A stretch of 64,000 bases of DNA from Leptospira chreensis (GTDB lineage Bacteria; Spirochaetota; Leptospiria; Leptospirales; Leptospiraceae), in contig NZ_JAFFPS010000055.1 of the NCBI RefSeq assembly GCF_016919165.1, forward strand, positions 26,027 through 90,026. Reading direction: 5' to 3'. A program made the translations under genes and the position numbers. The notes beneath the pieces were generated by a model. The model was not told the DNA's origin. It did no database searches and worked only from the letters and a program-made list of their open reading frames with translations. The first letter of the stretch is position 1. Each line of letters opens with the position of its first letter. Of this stretch, positions 27,220 through 35,333 are shown one piece after another.

Positions 27220-27639
27220 ATGAAATCAAAGATTCCGAAATCAATCGATGAATATATAGAAAACTTTCCGAAGGATGTTCAAACCATTCTTCAGAAAATT
27301 CGCAGTACGATTCAAAAAGAAGCGCCGGAAGCAATAGAAAAAATTAGTTATGCGATGCCAACATTTGCGCTGAATGGAAATTTGGTACATTTTGCGGCAT
27401 ATGCAAAACATATTGGATTTTATGCGCTTCCTTCGGGGAACCTTGCATTCCAAAAAGAAATTTCTAAGTATAAATTTGGAAAGGGTTCCATTCAATTTCC
27501 TTTGGATGAACCCATTCCTTATGGTCTAATCAAAAAAATAGTTAAATTCAGAGTGAGCGAAAACTCACAAAAAGCGAAGAAAAAAACTCAAAAAAAAAAG
27601 AGTACCCAGCCCAAAAAAACAATCTCCAAGAAATTTTGA
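27220..27639 (+). CDS. DUF1801 (YdhG-like) protein with a Lys-rich tail
   Basis: 139 residues. Residues ~5-112 match the DUF1801 layout: SIDEYIENFPKDVQTILQKIRSTI, then EKISYAMPTF, HFAAYAKHIGFYALP and GSIQFPLDEPIP. The last ~25 residues are almost all Lys, Thr, Ser, Gln and Pro, a disordered basic tail. Biochemical function is unknown, but members are often found next to ArsR-SRPBCC genes, as here. Confidence 0.88.
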   Translation: MKSKIPKSIDEYIENFPKDVQTILQKIRSTIQKEAPEAIEKISYAMPTFALNGNLVHFAAYAKHIGFYALPSGNLAFQKEISKYKFGKGSIQFPLDEPIPYGLIKKIVKFRVSENSQKAKKKTQKKKSTQPKKTISKKF

Positions 27640-27698
27640 AAACCGAGTTATTAGTATTACGCTGTTACTACTTTCTTTTTTGAAAATGAGGATCCTAG

Positions 27699-28493
27699 AT
27701 GGAGTTTGAAAGCAAAAGCATACTTTATTTATGGAACAGTCGCGTTATGTTCGCGACAAACAGTATGCAAACGGATTTTCATTCGCACTATGCAGCCACA
27801 CTTGCCATTTCTTTGGAGAAAAATATTACGATCGAAACGGAGTTAGGCAAAGAAGAATACCGAGTCGCACTCGTCGGCCCCAATACCCACCACCGAACCA
27901 TTTCTCCGGGAGTGGAAATGGTTGCTCTCTTGATTGATCCAGAAACCTATGAGTTCGGTTCCATATCCGGAACAATCTCTTCCGGTGAAGTCAAACGATT
28001 GGACATTCAAAAATTTTTACCATTAATCGATTCACTTTGGTCCTTATATTATGGTGATCTGAGTGACGAGGAAGCCACCAAACTTCAATTAGATTTACTT
28101 CGTACTGTTTACCCCTTTGATACATTAGAAACAATTGTAGATCCAAGAATTCAAAAAATTGCCAAAAAAATCCGAATGGAAGTCCCGAGTAGTATTCGGA
28201 TGAAAGAAATCGGTAAGGACTTTTCCATTTCAGAAGACAGACTGATTCGTTTGTTTAAAGAAAATTTGGGCATTCCACTACGAAGGTATTTGTTATGGGT
28301 TCGGATTTTGCGTGCAGTCAAAGAAATAAAGGAAGGTAATAATTTAACGGAAGCGGCACATGCTGCAGGATTTTCCGATTCCGCTCATTTTTCCAGAACA
28401 TTCAAAGAAAACTTTGGATTTATCCCTTCTTTATTTTTTGGGCATCTCAAAACCGCAGAAGTTCGATTTTGTGAATCTGACGAAAGTCCGTAA
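27699..28493 (+). CDS. AraC family regulator
   Basis: 264 residues. An N-terminal ~150-residue sensor part (FHSHYAATLAISL) precedes two C-terminal HTH motifs at ~165-255: MKEIGKDFSISEDRLIRLFKENLGIPLRRY, and AAHAAGFSDSAHFSRTFKENFGFIPS. Its target is unknown; the next gene on the same strand is the M24 homologue 84 bases downstream. Confidence 0.93.
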   Translation: MEFESKSILYLWNSRVMFATNSMQTDFHSHYAATLAISLEKNITIETELGKEEYRVALVGPNTHHRTISPGVEMVALLIDPETYEFGSISGTISSGEVKRLDIQKFLPLIDSLWSLYYGDLSDEEATKLQLDLLRTVYPFDTLETIVDPRIQKIAKKIRMEVPSSIRMKEIGKDFSISEDRLIRLFKENLGIPLRRYLLWVRILRAVKEIKEGNNLTEAAHAAGFSDSAHFSRTFKENFGFIPSLFFGHLKTAEVRFCESDESP

Positions 28494-28576
28494 TAAATCT
28501 TCAAAACACCGGAATCATTCAAGCCTATACTTTTATAATTTGTTATTCTCTTTTTCTACCAAGGAAAAGAAGACCA

Positions 28577-29464
28577 ATGCCCTTAACCAAAGAAAGAGGT
28601 TTGTTAGCCAAACTTTCCTCGAAATTTTCAAAATTTAATTCTGAATCGATTCGAATTCCAACAGCAGAAGAAAAAGCAGGTTTCTTAAAAGCACAAAGAT
28701 TGGCCTATGATTGTGTTACCACCATTGAAAAAGAAATGGTTCCAGGTTGGACGGAAAAACAAACCGCCAAACGAATGGATGAGTATTTACGTGATCATGG
28801 TGTGAAAGTTTTTTTGCATAGGCCTTTCGCTTGGTTTGGGGAACATGCACGCTTTGATGGATACAAACGTTTTACACAATTCCATCCTGGTAAAAAAATC
28901 CTAAAAGAAGAAGAGTCTTTTATATTAGATGTCTCTCCTGTTGTAGAAGGTTATATCGGTGATATTGGTTATTCTTCTTCCTTAACTAAGAACTCTGAAC
29001 TCGACAAAGGGATGGAATATTTATTACACCTTCGAGAAGAAATTCCAAAATACTTTAGCTCTTCTATGACTCCATCGGAGATTTGGTGGAAAATTGATTC
29101 GGATGCTAAAAATTCTGGATTCGATAATGTCCATGCTTTATATCCCTTTGCTGTCCTTGGACACAGAGTGTATAAAGTAAATCTTCCTAATATTTCTTTT
29201 CCATTACTACCGATTAGTTTTGCGAGTTGGTTTAGTTTGCAGGGATCTTATGAATTTCTAACACATAAAGTTTTACCTGAACTATTAACACCGGATCACG
29301 AAGGGGATAAGGTGGGACTCTGGGCCATTGAACCACATTTAGGTCGTGGAAAATCTGGATTTAAGTTTGAAGAAATACTCGTTGTGGAAGAAAACAAAGC
29401 ATATTGGTTAGATGATAATGTTCCGCACGTAAAAAAATACCAAACCTCAAAGGAAACAAGATGA
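28577..29464 (+). CDS. M24 family metallopeptidase (aminopeptidase P-like)
   Basis: 295 residues, a pita-bread M24 fold without the usual N-terminal domain. The five metal ligands can be placed: Asp in ILDVSPVVEGYIGDIGYS (two Asp), His in VLGHRVY, Glu in WAIEPHL and Glu in FKFEEILVV. The active-site His in the N-terminal half may be FGEHARF. It probably cleaves an N-terminal or X-Pro residue, but the spacing differs from PepP and MetAP. AGGA precedes the ATG. The stop overlaps the following propeller lipoprotein by four bases. Confidence 0.82.
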   Translation: MPLTKERGLLAKLSSKFSKFNSESIRIPTAEEKAGFLKAQRLAYDCVTTIEKEMVPGWTEKQTAKRMDEYLRDHGVKVFLHRPFAWFGEHARFDGYKRFTQFHPGKKILKEEESFILDVSPVVEGYIGDIGYSSSLTKNSELDKGMEYLLHLREEIPKYFSSSMTPSEIWWKIDSDAKNSGFDNVHALYPFAVLGHRVYKVNLPNISFPLLPISFASWFSLQGSYEFLTHKVLPELLTPDHEGDKVGLWAIEPHLGRGKSGFKFEEILVVEENKAYWLDDNVPHVKKYQTSKETR

Positions 29465-30696
29465 GATTCCAAAATTCTATCTATTTAGTGTTAATCTTTT
29501 TACTATCCATTGGATGCAATTCAGGTAATATTAAAATTGGAAAAGCCTACAAACTCGGCAATGTTCCCGATTCCATTTCAGAAGTAAACAAACCAGATCC
29601 TTTTTTAATCAAATTAAAAGTCAGCTTACCAGAGTTACCTGGTCATGATGATCTTATTTTCGATAATCAAAATCAAATTGCATATGCATCCGGAATGGAT
29701 GGATGGATTTGGAAATTAGATTTCAAAGCAAATTCAGCAACGGCTTGGGTCAAACCTCCAGTCAACCCTGCAGGTCTACAATTTGCAAATAAAACCAATG
29801 AATCTATATTAGTTTGTGCTTCAAGGCTCGGTGGTGTTACTTATGAGGAAACACAACGAGTTGGTTTGTATGAAGTGAATATAAAAACAAAAGCCGTGGT
29901 TCCCCTTCTTGTCACTTTACCTAAAATAGGAAATTCTGACTTTGAAACTGTATATTCAGGATCGAAACGTCCTACCTTTGCATTAAAAGATTTGAATGAA
30001 TCAAACTCAAGGGCCTTTTCTTTATGTAATGACCTTGCTGTATCCAATGATGGAAACCGAATTTATATATCCGAACCATTTGAAAGATCCGATGCCGCTA
30101 TGGGAAGCGGGGCCGTCCCCGAAGCAATCGGTCTCTATCCCCACGGTAAACTTTGGATGTATGATAGAAAACAAAACACAGTCTCTCTTGTGATGAGTGG
30201 ATTTACTTTTGTGGATGGGATCATCATCGCGGACCATTCCAATTCGGAAGAAGAATCGGTCATCATCACTGAGACAACAAAGTTTAGAATCATCAAAGCC
30301 AATATCAATGGTAAAAAGGAAGGGAGTTTTGAAGTTCTATTTGAAAATCTTCCTGGCCTTGCTGATGGTTTGGAAAGAGATTCCAAAGGAAGGATTTGGG
30401 TTGGTATCATCAAACATCGCTCTGGTCTTGTGAATTTGATTCACAACAATCCTTGGCTCAAACCATTTCTCTTATCTCTTCCGCAACGAATTCTACCAAT
30501 TGCAAAAAAAACCGGTATTCTCGTGCTCGATCCTTCTGGCAAAAAAGCTCTCTACTACTCCATGCATGATGGTTCTAAGATTAAAGATATTTCGGTAGCC
30601 GTTCCTAATTTAGATACAGTATACTTTCCTTCTTTTGATACATCCTCCCGAGGTTTATACTCTATTCCTACCGCCACTTTAGAGTTAGGTGATTAA
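29461..30696 (+). CDS. SMP-30/strictosidine synthase-like propeller lipoprotein, copy A
   Basis: 411 residues. The signal peptide ends LSIGC (Cys about 19). The remainder is a six-bladed propeller of the SMP-30/gluconolactonase/strictosidine synthase-like superfamily, with YASGMDGWIWKLD, NDLAVSNDGNRIYISEP, GLADGLERDSKGRIWVGI and HRSGLVNLIHNNPWLKP. Relatives are Ca2+-dependent lactonases or arylesterases. It starts inside the M24 stop and is followed by a paralogue at 30701, a tandem duplication. Confidence 0.83.
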   Translation: MRFQNSIYLVLIFLLSIGCNSGNIKIGKAYKLGNVPDSISEVNKPDPFLIKLKVSLPELPGHDDLIFDNQNQIAYASGMDGWIWKLDFKANSATAWVKPPVNPAGLQFANKTNESILVCASRLGGVTYEETQRVGLYEVNIKTKAVVPLLVTLPKIGNSDFETVYSGSKRPTFALKDLNESNSRAFSLCNDLAVSNDGNRIYISEPFERSDAAMGSGAVPEAIGLYPHGKLWMYDRKQNTVSLVMSGFTFVDGIIIADHSNSEEESVIITETTKFRIIKANINGKKEGSFEVLFENLPGLADGLERDSKGRIWVGIIKHRSGLVNLIHNNPWLKPFLLSLPQRILPIAKKTGILVLDPSGKKALYYSMHDGSKIKDISVAVPNLDTVYFPSFDTSSRGLYSIPTATLELGD

Positions 30697-30700
30697 TTTT

Positions 30701-31996
30701 ATGAAAAACCTACCAAAAATAGCAACGCCTCGTAGTAGGAATCATCTGCCTTTTTTGATGATCAGTTTTGTTCTGGTTCTAATTTCTTGTCGAACCCCAG
30801 AAGAATACTTTAAAAAACAAGTCAAGGGGCCGGTAGATCTTCCTTACAACCCTTCCTTTGAGTCTATCAAATCGGAAGGAGATTCCATCAAACAAAATGT
30901 AACGATCAGTGGATCTGTTTTGCCTGCCCAAGATGAAATTCTTTTGCAAGAAGATTTGGGAAGAGCCTTTGTAGCATCGATTGATGGATGGATTTGGAAA
31001 GTGGATTTGACGAGCAATGCAGCCGAACCATTTTTAAAAACTCCGCTTTTGCCGGGGGGAATGGTTTTTCATCCCAAGAATCCTGATATCATCTTTATGT
31101 GTTTATCCCGTGGAAAACAACATGCAAATGATCTTGTTGATGGACCAGGGATTTATGAATTAACGATTTCAACCAAACAATTACGTAAAATTGGAACTCG
31201 TGTTCCCCTTTTAGATAAAACCAAAGAACCGTCAGGCGACCAAATTGGAATCTTCTTCCCAAAGGGAAAAGAAACCAAAATCCCGATCTCTGGATTAAAT
31301 GATACAAACAGTCGTAATGTGGAAAAGGCAGATGACTTAGCGATCAGTAGTGACGGCGAACGAATTTATTTCACCGAACCATACGATCATCCCAACTCAA
31401 TTCTCGGTGTCAGTTCTCAATCCAAACACGAAGTCCTCACTCTCGGTCGTAACGGCCATCTTTGGAAATACGATTTAAAAGATAACACTGCAAGTTTGAT
31501 TGCACACCAATACACTTACTTAGATGGAATTTTGTTGGAATACTCCAAAGGAGAAACCGAATCTTCCATCCTTCTCAATGAATTATCAAAATCGAGACTC
31601 ATACGATTGCACCTAACTGGCGATAAGGAAGGAAAAGATGAAATAGTGATCGAAGGCCTTCCTGGATTTCCTGATGGTATGGATCGCGATTCCAAAGGTC
31701 GTATCTGGATTGCCATTCCTGTAGAAAGGTCCAAACTCATCACTTGGTTGCATAAACATCCATTTTGGAAACGTCTGGTTCTCTATATACCGGAAAGCCT
31801 CCAACCCGTTTCTAAAAAAACAGGAATCATCGCTCTTTCACCTAACGGGACTAAACCGATATATTATTCAATGCACGACGGTAGTTTATTTTCTTATATC
31901 ATCGTTGTTGTCCCCGGAAAAGAAAAATTGTATCTGGCCGTGTATCAAGACGGTTTCAAAGGATTTGTCACAATGCCTTATCCTAACAATATTTAG
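30701..31996 (+). CDS. SMP-30/strictosidine synthase-like propeller lipoprotein, copy B
   Basis: About 431 residues from the ATG at 30701, preceded by AGGTGA; a GTG at 30689 overlaps the previous gene. The signal peptide ends VLISC. It aligns end to end with copy A: ASIDGWIWKVD, DDLAISSDGERIYFTEP, GFPDGMDRDSKGRIWIAI, KKTGIIALSPNG and a shared YYSMHDGS. It probably has a related substrate. Followed by a long gene-free gap with hairpins and repeats. Confidence 0.83.
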   Translation: MKNLPKIATPRSRNHLPFLMISFVLVLISCRTPEEYFKKQVKGPVDLPYNPSFESIKSEGDSIKQNVTISGSVLPAQDEILLQEDLGRAFVASIDGWIWKVDLTSNAAEPFLKTPLLPGGMVFHPKNPDIIFMCLSRGKQHANDLVDGPGIYELTISTKQLRKIGTRVPLLDKTKEPSGDQIGIFFPKGKETKIPISGLNDTNSRNVEKADDLAISSDGERIYFTEPYDHPNSILGVSSQSKHEVLTLGRNGHLWKYDLKDNTASLIAHQYTYLDGILLEYSKGETESSILLNELSKSRLIRLHLTGDKEGKDEIVIEGLPGFPDGMDRDSKGRIWIAIPVERSKLITWLHKHPFWKRLVLYIPESLQPVSKKTGIIALSPNGTKPIYYSMHDGSLFSYIIVVVPGKEKLYLAVYQDGFKGFVTMPYPNNI

Positions 31997-32010
31997 TTGA
32001 TAATTTGGGG

Positions 32011-32053
32011 CGCCTCGCAATCTATTCATTAGCCAACTAATATAGATGAGGCG
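32011..32053. terminator. Imperfect hairpin after the propeller operon
   Basis: CGCCTC-GCA-ATCTAT at 32011-32025 faces ATAGATGAGGCG at 32042-32053 (three-base bulge), with an inner ATTAG/CTAAT stem around CCAA. There is no T run. A second short hairpin CTTTCCC-TTC-GGGAAAG lies at 32074-32090. This is the first part of the 523-base gap before tRNA-Gly. Confidence 0.45.
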
Positions 32054-32244
32054 ATCCCGCTCTCCGTTCCAATCTTTCCCTTCGGGAAAGGATTTCCACT
32101 GCGATCGGTGGCGCAAAGAAAATCTCCATCTCAATAAGAACTGAACCAAACTAGAACCGAGCGAAATATGAACTTTTCGGAACTAAATTTTTTAAGATGT
32201 CGAAAAGGAATATTCCGATCGGGAGGATTGTGGTATTTAGAAGC

Positions 32245-32299
32245 CATTGGGAGGCGGGTCTAGTTCCCCACCCTCAAATCGGGCGGGGATACGAATATC
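32245..32299. repeat. 55-bp dispersed repeat, copy 2
   Basis: Identical to 23885-23939 over 55 bases, with the same orientation and the CCCCACCC/GGGCGGGG hairpin. Here it is followed after a short gap by the duplicated tRNA-Gly 3' end at 32320. Confidence 0.85.
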
Positions 32300-32319
32300 T
32301 AATCCTGTACACCCTTCTT

Positions 32320-32337
32320 TGCGGGCGAAGGGGCTCG
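32320..32337. repeat. Direct repeat of the tRNA-Gly 3' end (attachment-site-like)
   Basis: TGCGGGCGAAGGGGCTCG at 32320-32337 is identical to 32520-32537, which is the 3' end of tRNA-Gly (acceptor and T-stem, minus strand). The two copies are exactly 200 bases apart. Such duplications mark integration of an element into a tRNA 3' end. The 182 bases between carry no gene. Confidence 0.7.
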
Positions 32338-32519
32338 CCCTCTCCGCTGTTCGGACATCCTGTCCTCACGTCGCTCCGAGGCACGGCGTTGCTCTTGATG
32401 CGCCATCGTGGCTTTCTTTCTGTAACAGTCGTTCCCTATGGGTCACTCCTATTTCAGCTCGCATCACTGTTCGAGCCAACTGGATCTTGAATGTTGATTG
32501 ATTTTTGAAAAGATTGTCA

Positions 32520-32590
32520 TGCGGGCGAAGGGGCTCGAACCCTCGCCAGAAGCTTGGAAGGCTGCTGTGCTACCGTTACACCACACCCGC
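32520..32590 (-). tRNA. tRNA-Gly (UCC)
   Basis: Reading the minus strand, the acceptor stem GCGGGTG pairs with CGCCCGC, the D arm contains AACGGTAGC, the anticodon loop is CTTCCAA (anticodon TCC) and the T loop is TTCGAGC. No CCA is encoded. The anticodon stem has one apparent mismatch at its second pair. Its 3' end is duplicated 200 bases downstream. Confidence 0.93.
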
Positions 32591-32673
32591 GACAGTAAAT
32601 ACATAGTTTTGGTTGGGGGTAACGGGTCAATGATTTTTGGTTCCAGAAAGTGTGGGAGGGAGAAAATGAGACT

Positions 32674-34179
32674 ATGGCTCTCCCCCAAGCACTCGAAAAT
32701 TATCGAAAACAATATCGAAAAATCAAACTATTCCAAGATGTCGCATCGGTCCTTCATTGGGATTCCGAAGTGATGATGCCAGAAGAGGGTCGTGAATACC
32801 GATCGGCGCAAATTTCGGCTGTCGCCGAACTCACCCACGATTGGATGACAGACAAATCTTTCCTAAATCAAATCCAATCGGCTAAACAATCCATAAGCGA
32901 CCTTCCTGAATTAGAACGATCTCTCTGGCACCGTGAGTTAGAAGTCCTTATGGAAGAAAAGGAAAAAGCAGATAAACTTCCTTCAGAATTTGTTTCTGAA
33001 TTCGCAAAGGTTACAAACCTTGCCCACGCAGAATGGGCAGAAGCGAAAAAAGCTAAAAACTTTCAATCATTTGCCAAACGTTTGGAAGAACTTGTCCAAC
33101 TCTCAAAAAAACAAGCGGATTACTTTGGTTATACGACGGAGCCTTATGATGCATTGCTCGACAGTTATGAAAAAGGTGCCAAAGCAAACCAAATCCAAAT
33201 TTTGTTTTCGGATCTCAAAGACTCTCTAGTTCCGATTGTTGCCACCGCTCCTAAATTTAAAAATCCATTTCCAGGGCCGATTTCTGTAGAGAAACAAACT
33301 AAATTTTGTAATCGTTTGCCGTCCCTCCTGGGACTCACAACAAAAGAATCTAGATTGGATACAAGTAACCATCCATTTTCCACAAGTTTAGGACAGGGAG
33401 ACAAACGAATCACGACGAGATACTCTGAAACCGATCCCCTCTCTTCCATCTTTGGTGTGTTACACGAGACGGGTCATTCTCTTTATGAATCTGGTCTTTC
33501 AGCAATGCCCGATTGGCCAACCCCCATTACGGAATTTTTAAGTTTAGGAATCCATGAATCACAAAGTCGATTGTGGGAAAACCAAGTAGGGCGTTCGTTA
33601 CCATTTTGGGAATTTGTTTATCCCATTTTGTTATCTGATTTTGGTCTGACCGAAAAAGATCTTCCGTTCCAAGAGCTCTACAAATACATCAATAGTACAG
33701 AAAAAACGAAAGTGAGAGTCGAAGCCGACCAAATTACGTACAACCTACATATCATTTTACGATTTGAAATTGAAAGAGATCTCATCAATGGAAAAATCCA
33801 AGTGAAAGATTTACCTGAGATCTGGAATACAAAAATGAAAGAAAGTTTTGGACTCAAAATTGAAAATGATGCCGAAGGTGTACTACAAGACATCCATTGG
33901 TCAATGGGTGCTTTTGGGTACTTCCCAACCTATACACTCGGAAATATTTTTAGTTCCCAGTTTTTTAAAAAATTTACAGAAGAATTTCCTGATTCGCATA
34001 ACAAGTTTTCTGCGAACGGTGATTTTTCGGATCTTTTAGGTTGGTTGCGTAAAAACATCCATTCGAAAGGAAAAATTTACGATGTGGATACTCTAATGAA
34101 ACAAACTACGGGCGAATCCCCAAATGCCAAACATTTGATTTCTTATTTGAAAGGAAAAATCAAAGAAGTAACCAAATAA
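32674..34179 (+). CDS. M32 family carboxypeptidase (Taq type)
   Basis: About 501 residues from the ATG at 32674; a GTG at 32650 adds eight residues. The zinc motif HETGH (in GVLHETGHSLYESGL, ~residue 265) and the downstream IHESQSRLWEN, with the third ligand Glu, define M32. LHWDSEVMMPEEG near the N-terminus and a C-terminal IHWSMGAFGYFPTYTLGNI are family signatures. It removes C-terminal residues from peptides, except those next to Pro. Downstream of tRNA-Gly on the opposite strand. Confidence 0.95.
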   Translation: MALPQALENYRKQYRKIKLFQDVASVLHWDSEVMMPEEGREYRSAQISAVAELTHDWMTDKSFLNQIQSAKQSISDLPELERSLWHRELEVLMEEKEKADKLPSEFVSEFAKVTNLAHAEWAEAKKAKNFQSFAKRLEELVQLSKKQADYFGYTTEPYDALLDSYEKGAKANQIQILFSDLKDSLVPIVATAPKFKNPFPGPISVEKQTKFCNRLPSLLGLTTKESRLDTSNHPFSTSLGQGDKRITTRYSETDPLSSIFGVLHETGHSLYESGLSAMPDWPTPITEFLSLGIHESQSRLWENQVGRSLPFWEFVYPILLSDFGLTEKDLPFQELYKYINSTEKTKVRVEADQITYNLHIILRFEIERDLINGKIQVKDLPEIWNTKMKESFGLKIENDAEGVLQDIHWSMGAFGYFPTYTLGNIFSSQFFKKFTEEFPDSHNKFSANGDFSDLLGWLRKNIHSKGKIYDVDTLMKQTTGESPNAKHLISYLKGKIKEVTK

Positions 34180-34212
34180 CAGTTTTTAAATATTGAATTT
34201 TAAAGGAAATAT

Positions 34213-34539
34213 ATGTCAGGATCAGAACCCACACTCGAAAAACTAAGCCAATTATCCTATTTTGATAATCTTGCATTATACTATTTATGTATTGAAACAC
34301 CTCCACAAACCCTTGCTTTGGCATTTTTGCAAATGGATGAAAAAATTGCAGGTTCTATGCTCGGAGTTTTGGATGTACAAAAAAGAAAGTATGTACATGA
34401 ACTAATGGCATTACAAAAAGATAGTCCAGATGAGGCCAAAAAAGCCGCCGCCGAAGGGTTGTTACTCATCGCTGACGGATTGATTTCTAGAAATCTAATT
34501 AGTAAACAAGGTCATTATTTCTTTGGAACCAAGAAATAA
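34213..34539 (+). CDS. Small FliG-like domain protein, hypothetical
   Basis: 108 residues, alpha-helical, no signal. Residues ~28-68 (TPPQTLALAFLQMDEKIAGSML, then DVQKRKYVHELMALQK) resemble the EHPQT-type helical motif of the flagellar switch protein FliG, here without the rest of FliG. The function is unknown; a role in the flagellar motor or a divergent armadillo-like adaptor are possibilities. AAGGA precedes the ATG. Its 3' end overlaps the convergent DUF423 gene by 25 bases. Confidence 0.7.
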   Translation: MSGSEPTLEKLSQLSYFDNLALYYLCIETPPQTLALAFLQMDEKIAGSMLGVLDVQKRKYVHELMALQKDSPDEAKKAAAEGLLLIADGLISRNLISKQGHYFFGTKK

Positions 34540-34943
34540 TAAGATCCAATTCCCAAAGAAATCCAGCCAACTAAGAAACTCACTCCTCCAATAGGAGTGA
34601 TGGCCCCTAGAATTCGAATTCCCGTAATGGCTAGGACATACAAACTAAAAGAAAAAATCAAAATTCCCAGAAGGAAAAACCAAACTGCTGCCTTAAGGTA
34701 AGTTTTGCTTTTGTTTGCAGATTCCAACGAAAGTGATTGTTGTAAAAAGAGAAAGGCTACCAGTGCGGCCAAAGTATGATAAAAATGATAACGGTTTCCC
34801 GTTTCAAAAATTACCATCAGTTCAGGGCTCACAATTTTTTTTAATCCATGGGCACCGAAGGCTCCGATGGCAACTGCTAAAAAACCGGAAAGGCATACTA
34901 GTAGGATTAAAACCGCAGAGGATTGCTTCTTGACAAGATTCAT
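34515..34943 (-). CDS. DUF423 membrane protein
   Basis: 142 residues, four membrane helices. The N-terminal FLAVAIGAFGAHGLKK, the central GNRYHFYHTLAAL and the C-terminal LGAITPIGGVSFLVGWISL are the recognised DUF423 (YgdD-like) signatures. Inner membrane, function unknown. Convergent overlap of 25 bases with the FliG-like gene; divergent from the zinc-ribbon gene at 34965. Confidence 0.92.
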   Translation of the reverse strand: MNLVKKQSSAVLILLVCLSGFLAVAIGAFGAHGLKKIVSPELMVIFETGNRYHFYHTLAALVAFLFLQQSLSLESANKSKTYLKAAVWFFLLGILIFSFSLYVLAITGIRILGAITPIGGVSFLVGWISLGIGSYYFLVPKK

Positions 34944-34964
34944 AAACGATACTTCCTATTGCCT

Positions 34965-35300
34965 ATGACTTCAGATACATCCGGAAAGAATACTAAATTT
35001 GTTAGAGTTTGGCGACAACTCAATGTAGAGGATGTAAAAAAACAATTACTCTATATCGACGATCTTTATGGAACTTGCGGAAATTGTAAAAAATTGGGCC
35101 TCAATTACTTAAAGGATAAAAAATGTCCCGATTGCGGAGTCACTTTTAAATATTTAGCAACTAAATTGAGTAAGGTGGCCGATATTGGAAAGATTCTAAG
35201 TCGAATTGATAAAGAAGGTTTGGAATTAACTTTAATTGAGAGGGAAGATTTTGAAAGATCCAGTGCCTCCGATGCCGCAAGGGATCTATTCAAATCATAA
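34965..35300 (+). CDS. Zinc-ribbon protein, hypothetical
   Basis: About 111 residues from the ATG at 34965; the TTG at 34923 would overlap the divergent gene. Two pairs, CGNC and CPDC, ~18 residues apart (with LGLNYLKDKK between), form a zinc ribbon. The flanking parts are helical and charged. It could bind RNA, DNA or protein; no family recognised. No clear ribosome binding site. Confidence 0.72.
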   Translation: MTSDTSGKNTKFVRVWRQLNVEDVKKQLLYIDDLYGTCGNCKKLGLNYLKDKKCPDCGVTFKYLATKLSKVADIGKILSRIDKEGLELTLIEREDFERSSASDAARDLFKS

Positions 35301-35333
35301 TAGAAATCTTGAATTTTAGTTGGTGGTAAAAGA

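Noticed and set aside
31886..32149. 87-codon minus-strand frame across the end of the propeller gene and the hairpin
   Set aside because: It runs through a hairpin and an opposite-strand CDS, and encodes no known pattern.
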